DNA from: JARLFX01 sp036404255
GTDB lineage: Bacteria; Acidobacteriota; Terriglobia; Terriglobales; Acidobacteriaceae
Length of the DNA stretch: 9,849 nucleotides
Direction of reading: 5' to 3'
NCBI GenBank assembly: GCA_036404255.1
Contig: DASWOP010000072.1
Span: 1-9,849, forward strand
Shown: piece by piece, positions 5,186 through 9,849 of the stretch
Position numbering within the stretch: the stretch's first letter is position 1
Layout of the letters: each line of letters begins with the position of its first letter
Position numbers and translations under genes: made by a program
The notes under the pieces: model-generated
The model's input: the letters and a program-made list of their open reading frames with translations, nothing else
Database searches by the model: none
What the model was told of the DNA's origin: nothing

Positions 5186-7621
5186 TCAAAAGCGAAGCAG
5201 ATAGCTCGCCTTCACAAAGAACTGCCGCCCATCGTTCAGATACTGCGTAGACGTAGGCAACACCGGCTGATTCGGATCGCACTCACCGCTCCCCAGCCGC
5301 GTGCAGAAGTTTCTCGACAGGTTCTGAATATCGCTGTTGTATCCGGCATAGATCGCCGTCCCCGGATGCGGCAGCCACGTGAGCAGTACCTGCGTCTGCA
5401 CCTGCTTCGTCCGTGGCAGTGAGGTTTCAAGCTCATTCGCCAGCGTCGAGTCATACTCCACAATCACCCTTGCGCTCAATGCGCGCGTGAACTGGTAGTT
5501 GATCTTCGTTCGATACGTCTGGCTCTCATAGACCAGCGCTCCATTCTGCACCGAGTGGTCGCGATCCAGCAGATACGTATTGTCGATCGTCAACTGGCGC
5601 AGCGGGGCCACCGTCACCCGGGCCTCCACATACTCCTGGTTCATAAGCGATGGCGTAGCTCCATCGACAGGGTTGTAGTTTACATTTCCACCTTTTATCG
5701 CCTGGATGTCGAAGTTCATCTGCCGGTACGGTTGTCCGCGCGTCACCAGTCCGCCAAAGTTCTCCGTGAAGTTACGGCTCCCCGCCATCGCATACCCATC
5801 CTGCGGACCCACCGTATCGGAGTTCTGTCCCCCGATCGGCGCAATCACAATCTTCCTGGTCAACTTCACAAACGGATCAAACGATGAGTAGTGGTACACC
5901 CTGTTTCCCTGGTGATCGAACGCAATATTCTGGTTCGTCTCCAACCCAAAACTCTGAATCACGCTGTGCTTCGGATACCACTGGTACGTTGCGTGTGTCT
6001 GGTCGTTATGAATATTCAGCGTTTGGACGAAACCAACCATGGTTTGAAATCCCGAACTGAAGTCCTGGTACGTACTATCCATATTGAAGGCATGGCCCGA
6101 CCGGTTCACCTCGAGATACGACGCCGGCCCAGCAGAATATCCTGCCGGAAAACCGCCCTTCGCTCCATCCTCTGTGCCACTGGTGGAACTCTCCACGGCC
6201 TGTCCCGTCACCGTCCACCGCTCGTTCACGCGTGCAATGAAATCCACTCCGCCGGTACGGTTCCAGCCCTCGCCAAACTCCTCATCGGCATAGATCAACC
6301 CAACGCTGTAGTTCTTGCCAAAATCCTGCGACACTCTCCCCACCGCAAAGGCTGCATGCTTGCCATACAGTGGATTCCCCTTGGGAACCTCCTGCCCCGG
6401 TTCCCGGTCGTCGATCATCAGCAGCCCAACATTCGTATTCCCAATCTTCCCTGTTACACGTGCACCATACTCTGGACGGATAATATTGCGCGTGTACAGC
6501 AGCGTGATCGGCGTCGCAAAATAGTTTGCGTTCTCCAGAAAGAACGGTCGAAGCTCCGGAAAATACACCGGATACCGCTGATTCACAGTGAACTGTGGCT
6601 GATCGCTCTCCACATCGCTGAAATCCGGGTTCACCGTAGCATCCAGCACCACGCTGTCCCACAGCACCGCCTTCGCCTCACCTCCCGCGGTGCCCTCGAA
6701 TCGCCTGGAACTGAAGTAGGGATTAAACGGGTCGCTGCTCACCAGCGTCTTCTCGCTCTGCCCCAGCACGTATGGATTGATCTGCACATTATGCGACCCC
6801 GTCACACTCGCGATTCCATGCAGCGTCCCTTCCTGCGTAAGCACGCCAGATACATTTGCCGATACCTGCGGCCAGTAATCCACCTCGCTGTTTCGCTGCA
6901 GATAACGCATCAGCACCACGCCCCAATCCGCCTCTCCCAGCCTGAACCGCAGGCTCCGGAATGGAATGGCCACCAGCGCCATCCAGCCGTCTTTGGTTAC
7001 GCGCCCCTCAGAATCCCACACCTGGTCAAAGCTGTAATCCTCAGTGCTGCCCTCCGTCCACGCCGCATCCGCCTGCACTCCAGCCGGATTGACCGTAAAC
7101 AATATCCCTCGTCTGCGGTCGTGGAACGTATCCAGCAGAATCGACACGCGGTCATCATTCAGAACATTTTCCCGCCGTGCCAGATGTCCGCGTATCATCG
7201 CCGGTCTGCGGTCATGGCAGATGAATACTGCGTAGAGTGTGCTCTTCGTCTGCCCCAGCCAGACCTCGGTCTGCTCTGTCGCCGGTCGTCCGTCATTGGG
7301 AGACTGCTGCACAAACCCCGTGACCTCCGCCATCTGGTTGCGCAGCTCCGCCCGCGGCTCCATCCCTGCGAAATCTGACAACTTCACCGCCTCCGTCAGC
7401 ATAGGAACCTTCACCTCACCACGCTGCGGTAACACCGTCGGCATCCCGGCTGATACGACTGGTGCACCAGCAGAGATACTTGGCTTTCCGTCCTGTGCAT
7501 CTCCCCCCACACAAAAACACCAGATAGCCAGAGTAGCCACGATGCTGGTTCGCACCCTCTTTAACCGGCTCACCTTCCGCAGCAGGCAGAGGTTCATCTC
7601 TCCTGCTAAAACTTCATCCAT
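5186..7621 (-). CDS. DUF5916 outer-membrane protein with N-terminal CBM9-like domain
   Basis: The 811-residue product begins with a signal peptide: basic stretch RLKRVR, hydrophobic IVATLAIWCFCVG, likely cleavage after DAQ near residue 43. A carbohydrate-binding family-9-like beta-sandwich covers about 75-255. The DUF5916 region has its hallmark segments NPDFSDVESD (331-340) and FPELRPFFLEN (354-364). The rest is rich in alternating polar and aromatic strands typical of an outer-membrane beta-barrel, ending in SYLLRF with the terminal Phe of BAM substrates. The role is not established; a surface sugar-binding or transport function is inference. Three starts compete: 7651 gives an over-long n-region, 7621 has GGAG ten bases upstream (chosen), and 7597 gives the best signal peptide but AGGAG only two bases away. 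It is divergent from the MFS gene. Confidence 0.88.
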   Translation of the reverse strand: MDEVLAGEMNLCLLRKVSRLKRVRTSIVATLAIWCFCVGGDAQDGKPSISAGAPVVSAGMPTVLPQRGEVKVPMLTEAVKLSDFAGMEPRAELRNQMAEVTGFVQQSPNDGRPATEQTEVWLGQTKSTLYAVFICHDRRPAMIRGHLARRENVLNDDRVSILLDTFHDRRRGILFTVNPAGVQADAAWTEGSTEDYSFDQVWDSEGRVTKDGWMALVAIPFRSLRFRLGEADWGVVLMRYLQRNSEVDYWPQVSANVSGVLTQEGTLHGIASVTGSHNVQINPYVLGQSEKTLVSSDPFNPYFSSRRFEGTAGGEAKAVLWDSVVLDATVNPDFSDVESDQPQFTVNQRYPVYFPELRPFFLENANYFATPITLLYTRNIIRPEYGARVTGKIGNTNVGLLMIDDREPGQEVPKGNPLYGKHAAFAVGRVSQDFGKNYSVGLIYADEEFGEGWNRTGGVDFIARVNERWTVTGQAVESSTSGTEDGAKGGFPAGYSAGPASYLEVNRSGHAFNMDSTYQDFSSGFQTMVGFVQTLNIHNDQTHATYQWYPKHSVIQSFGLETNQNIAFDHQGNRVYHYSSFDPFVKLTRKIVIAPIGGQNSDTVGPQDGYAMAGSRNFTENFGGLVTRGQPYRQMNFDIQAIKGGNVNYNPVDGATPSLMNQEYVEARVTVAPLRQLTIDNTYLLDRDHSVQNGALVYESQTYRTKINYQFTRALSARVIVEYDSTLANELETSLPRTKQVQTQVLLTWLPHPGTAIYAGYNSDIQNLSRNFCTRLGSGECDPNQPVLPTSTQYLNDGRQFFVKASYLLRF

Positions 7622-7796
7622 CACTTCAAAACTCCATATACGGGATGCCATCTCTGGCAGTTATTTGGAATAGGTTTCAAACGCTGAGGCCTAGATTGCC
7701 CTCTACCAGCTAATACGGAAAACCTATCTCTTTTGAATGCAATATCTTTCGATCTTCCCATTTTAGTCAGACCTTCGATTCCTCAGGAGCTTTCCC

Positions 7797-7877
7797 GCAC
7801 GAACACCGTAAAGCACCGTGCAGTCCGTCAAGTTCACCGTCATGGACCCGTGAAATGCGCTTAAGCCCTTCACGGGT
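7797..7877. promoter_or_regulatory. Phased CCGT motifs and hairpin in the DUF5916/MFS divergent spacer
   Basis: CCGT occurs at 7806, 7816, 7825, 7837 and 7848, spacings of 10, 9, 12 and 11 bp, close to one helical turn. Three of these extend to CCGTCAA, CCGTCAT and CCGTGAA, resembling direct-repeat sites of OmpR/PhoB-type regulators. The last copy is part of an inverted repeat ACCCGTGAA (7846-7854) with TTCACGGGT (7869-7877), whose loop holds the palindrome GCTTAAGC. The spacer 7622-8024 has no other clear feature; a 66-codon minus-strand frame (7763-7963) covers this site but is not convincing. Confidence 0.35.
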
Positions 7878-8011
7878 AAACGAACGATTTTCCCCGGAAA
7901 TATGGGAATTAGAGGCAAAAGAACAAACCGGCCATATTCGTAGTTTCGTAGGTAATAATCCATCCCTCAGGCTTCCTCTTCGCCGCCACCCAGCATCCGA
8001 TGATAGGCAAA

Positions 8012-8020
8012 TAGAGGGGA
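8012..8020 (+). promoter_or_regulatory. Ribosome binding site of the MFS gene
   Basis: TAGAGGGGA ends four bases before the ATG at 8025 and provides a purine-rich Shine-Dalgarno sequence. It supports this start for the transporter. Confidence 0.65.
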
Positions 8021-8024
8021 ACGA

Positions 8025-9254
8025 ATGACCAAAATCAACCGTTGGTGGCTGGCTGCTGCAGGCTTTCTCATGCAAATGGCACTGGGCGCCGTCTATGCCT
8101 GGAGCGTCTTCCGCGCCCCCCTCGCAAAGCAATTCCATTGGTCTATCGCTGAAGTCACCCTCACCTTCACCATCAGCATCTTTGTTCTCGGCGTCTCCGC
8201 ATTCTTCGGCGGACTCTGGCTCAATCGCAGCGGTCCACGCATCGTTGCGCTCACCGGAGGCTTTCTCTATGGCCTCGGCGTGTTCCTCGCCAGCTACTCC
8301 GCCAACAAGCTCTGGTGGCTCTATCTCAGCTACGGACTCATTGGTGGCATCGGCCTTGGCTTTGGCTACATCGTCCCCGTAGCAGTATTGGTCAAATGGT
8401 TCCCTGACCGTCGCGGCCTTATCACCGGCATTGCCGTCGGCGGCTTCGGCGCAGGCGCGCTGGTCACGGCCCCCGTCGCAACCCATCTCATCCAGACGAT
8501 CGGCGTTCTGCCCACCTTCGCCTGGCTCGGCATCGTCTATCTCATCATCACCATGGCCACCGGCTACTTTATGCAGAATCCGCCAGACGGCTGGAAGCCC
8601 ACGGGCTGGTCACCCAGTGCCACGCAAAACTCGCAGCGTGCCGCCAAGGATTACACCCTCGCAGAGGCGCTCAGAACATGGCAATGGTGGGCGCTCTGGC
8701 TCCTGCTCTTCCTCAATACCTCCGCTGGCATCTCGCTGATCTCGCAGGAAGCTCCGCTCTTCCAGGAGATCGCAAAGATCAGTGTCGTCGTCGCCGGCAG
8801 CATGGTAGGCATCGCCAGCATTGGAAACGCCGTTGGCCGCATCTTCTGGGCCTGGGCATCGGATGCCATCACCCGCCGCTGGACCTTCGTTGCCATGTTC
8901 CTGTTACAGGTAGGCCTCTTCTGGATTCTGCCCAGCCTCACCTCTGCAGCAGTAGTGACTATCGTCTCCTTCGTCATCCTCATGTGCTACGGTGGCGGTT
9001 TCGGCACCATGCCAGCCTTCGCAGCCGATTACTTCGGCTCAAAGAACGTCGGCCCCATCTATGGACTCATGCTCACGGCGTGGGGCTCGGCCAGCGCCTT
9101 CGGCCCCCTGCTCATCGCCCACATGCGCCAATCCAGCGGCTCCTACAGCACCGGTCTGCACGTAATTGCAGTCATCATGATCGTCTCGATCGTGCTGCCC
9201 ATCCTTGTCTCTCCCCCCAAGCACACAGCAGGAAGCTCTCCCAGCCCAAGCTAG
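8025..9254 (+). CDS. MFS transporter, oxalate/formate antiporter (OFA) family
   Basis: This is a 409-residue inner-membrane transporter with about twelve hydrophobic segments in two bundles, split by a hydrophilic loop near 185-215. OFA-family signatures are clear: WWLAAAGFLMQMALGAVYAWSVF spans 7-29, followed by RAPLAKQF (30-37), then NRSGPR (67-72), KWFPDRRG (124-131) with the cytoplasmic loop motif, and NAVGRIFWAWASD (268-280). Arg272 lies in the segment where OxlT carries its substrate-binding arginine. The TM11 region (343-363, TAWGSASAFGP) has no lysine, whereas OxlT uses one there, so the substrate is probably not oxalate and may be another monocarboxylate. The gene stands alone: DUF5916 diverges upstream and secG follows about 240 bp later. 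No terminator is visible after its stop. Confidence 0.93.
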   Translation: MTKINRWWLAAAGFLMQMALGAVYAWSVFRAPLAKQFHWSIAEVTLTFTISIFVLGVSAFFGGLWLNRSGPRIVALTGGFLYGLGVFLASYSANKLWWLYLSYGLIGGIGLGFGYIVPVAVLVKWFPDRRGLITGIAVGGFGAGALVTAPVATHLIQTIGVLPTFAWLGIVYLIITMATGYFMQNPPDGWKPTGWSPSATQNSQRAAKDYTLAEALRTWQWWALWLLLFLNTSAGISLISQEAPLFQEIAKISVVVAGSMVGIASIGNAVGRIFWAWASDAITRRWTFVAMFLLQVGLFWILPSLTSAAVVTIVSFVILMCYGGGFGTMPAFAADYFGSKNVGPIYGLMLTAWGSASAFGPLLIAHMRQSSGSYSTGLHVIAVIMIVSIVLPILVSPPKHTAGSSPSPS

Positions 9255-9257
9255 TTT

Positions 9258-9325
9258 TGTCATTCCACCTATTTATTTGTTATCCCGCAGCGTAGCGGAG
9301 GGATCTGCTTCTTCGGTACTGCCAC
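9258..9325 (+). repeat. Interspersed palindromic repeat, copy 3
   Basis: ATCCC (9282-9286) and GGGAT (9300-9304) flank a 13-base interior and are followed by CTGCTTCTTCGGTACTGCC, which resembles the flank of copy 1 (CTGCTTTTCGTACTTGC). GTCATTCC upstream (9259-9266) may be a decayed fragment of the same element. It lies between the MFS gene and secG. Confidence 0.6.
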
Positions 9326-9366
9326 GAATCCATCCACAGCGCCCACGCGTCCACATAATCTCCAGT

Positions 9367-9374
9367 GATACACT
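9367..9374 (+). promoter_or_regulatory. Possible extended -10 promoter for secG
   Basis: TG-A-TACACT (TG at 9366-9367, TACACT at 9369-9374) resembles an extended -10 element. It would start transcription near 9381, at the base of the candidate leader stem at 9380-9436. No -35 is visible, so this is a weak call based on position. Confidence 0.25.
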
Positions 9375-9379
9375 CAAGA

Positions 9380-9472
9380 GTGGATTGAGGTGCCAGCGCC
9401 GCAAGGCGAACAGGAGTTTAGTTCCCTCCTCACCACGTCCAAACATTTCCGGAAAGCGGCCAGCGGATGTTT
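9380..9472 (+). promoter_or_regulatory. Candidate structured RNA leader upstream of secG
   Basis: GTGG (9380-9383) and TGAGG (9386-9390) can pair with CCAC (9433-9436) and CCTCA (9428-9432). Inside lies CGCC-GCAA-GGCG (9397-9408), a stem with a GNRA tetraloop, and then AGGAG (9412-9416), which can pair with CTCCT (9426-9430) as an alternative to the outer stem. A second domain pairs AAACAT (9441-9446) with ATGTTT (9467-9472), extended by CCG/CGG across a two-base bulge. The mutually exclusive pairings are what a regulated leader would show, but this is hand folding with no comparative support. Confidence 0.3.
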
Positions 9473-9494
9473 CGCGGCCAGGTAAGTGAAGCGC

Positions 9495-9794
9495 ATGGGT
9501 TCCATCGGTCTTTATTTTCTCGTTATTGTTCACGTAATTGTCTGCCTGTTCCTGATTGGCGTCGTCCTGCTTCAGCAGGGCAAGAGCGCCGACCTCGCCG
9601 GTGCCTTCGGCGGCCAGGGTTCGCAGACTGCCTTCGGCCCCCGCGGCGCAGCCAACCTGCTCACCCGCCTCACCACCTGGGCAGCCGTCTTCTTCATGTT
9701 CACGTCCATCGGACTCACCGTGATGATGTCCCGTCGTTCCAACGATCACTCCGTCCTCAGCGGCATCACCTCTTCGCAGCCCGCGAAGAAGTAA
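9495..9794 (+). CDS. secG: Preprotein translocase subunit SecG
   Basis: SecG is the small membrane subunit of the SecYEG channel and helps SecA-driven export. The 99-residue product has two membrane segments (about 5-26 and 60-78) joined by the conserved loop LLQQGKSADLAGAFGG then SQTAFGPRG (25-51). That loop is the SecG signature. The C-terminal tail is short and charged. The ATG at 9495 is chosen; an in-frame GTG at 9486 would add three residues and has AGG only three bases before it, while the ATG has weak upstream purines, so the start is unsettled. It ends in a clear terminator, so it is probably the last gene of its transcript. In many genomes secG follows tpiA; here an MFS gene and a repeat precede it. 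Confidence 0.95.
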   Translation: MGSIGLYFLVIVHVIVCLFLIGVVLLQQGKSADLAGAFGGQGSQTAFGPRGAANLLTRLTTWAAVFFMFTSIGLTVMMSRRSNDHSVLSGITSSQPAKK

Positions 9795-9814
9795 CTTCTT
9801 CCGCACCAAAAATC

Positions 9815-9841
9815 AAGGGCAGGCCTCAGGCCTGCCCTTTT
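9815..9841 (+). terminator. Intrinsic terminator of secG
   Basis: AAGGGCAGGCC (9815-9825) pairs perfectly with GGCCTGCCCTT (9829-9839) around a TCA loop, and the strand continues as TTTTGCATTT. The 11-bp GC-rich stem and U-run 20 bp after the secG stop make a textbook Rho-independent terminator. Confidence 0.93.
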
Positions 9842-9849
9842 GCATTTAA

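Noticed and set aside
5891..7378. 495-codon plus-strand open frame
   Set aside because: It lies wholly antisense to the DUF5916 gene, with a composition (many Arg, His, Pro) typical of a shadow of a high-GC3 gene.
7764..7774. A GTCAGAC core resembling the pectinase operator, upstream of DUF5916
   Set aside because: Only three-base arms are conserved around the centre; such a 7-mer is expected a few times in 10 kb.
7763..7963. 66-codon minus-strand frame with a purine-rich stretch eight bases upstream
   Set aside because: No recognisable family, it overlaps the phased motifs and hairpin, and its length is expected by chance in a 400-bp spacer. It could be a real small gene, but nothing supports it.

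Overview
The window looks like a chromosomal stretch from a moderately GC-rich, Gram-negative soil bacterium, most likely Acidobacteriota (Terriglobales / Acidobacteriaceae type). This rests on gene content (ybaB-recR order, a DUF5916 outer-membrane barrel with a C-terminal Phe, a secreted GH28 pectinase, SecG with an LLQQGK motif) and on interspersed ATYCTGAGCG...AGRAT repeats and GGC-TTYA-GCC palindromes that I associate with these genomes. The placement is inference; no rRNA or tRNA gene is present.

Layout. 1-33 is the last codons of ybaB and 145-762 is recR, giving the common ybaB-recR recombination pair. 763-999 holds an interspersed repeat and a nested hairpin. A single-domain response regulator (minus, 1000-1371) and a secreted GH28 polygalacturonase-type enzyme (plus, 1594-2862) diverge from 1372-1593. 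That spacer carries a heptamer tandem repeat and a near-perfect GntR/FadR-type operator over a -10-like box. A strong hairpin (2874-2913) separates the pectinase from a convergent B12-binding radical SAM enzyme (minus, 2936-4534).

4535-5185 is a repeat-dense, probably non-coding stretch: a 24-bp direct repeat pair, an array of eleven 18-bp units (4801-4998) with a perfect 54-bp internal duplication, and three palindromes with TTCA/TTTA loops. The last palindrome can terminate the next gene on the minus strand. That gene (5186-7621) is a DUF5916 protein: signal peptide, CBM9-like domain, outer-membrane beta-barrel. A 400-bp spacer with phased CCGT motifs and a hairpin separates it from an oppositely oriented OFA-family MFS transporter (8025-9254). 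A third interspersed repeat and a possibly structured leader precede secG (9495-9794), which ends with a clear intrinsic terminator.

Functionally this is a mix of housekeeping genes (recR, secG) and envelope or nutrient genes (pectinase, barrel protein, organic-anion-type transporter, radical SAM enzyme) that do not form one operon. I see no mobile element, CRISPR array, toxin-antitoxin pair or defence system. The most interesting material is non-coding: the 18-bp array and its apparent relation to the adjacent palindromes, the covarying interspersed repeat, the pectinase operator and the secG leader.
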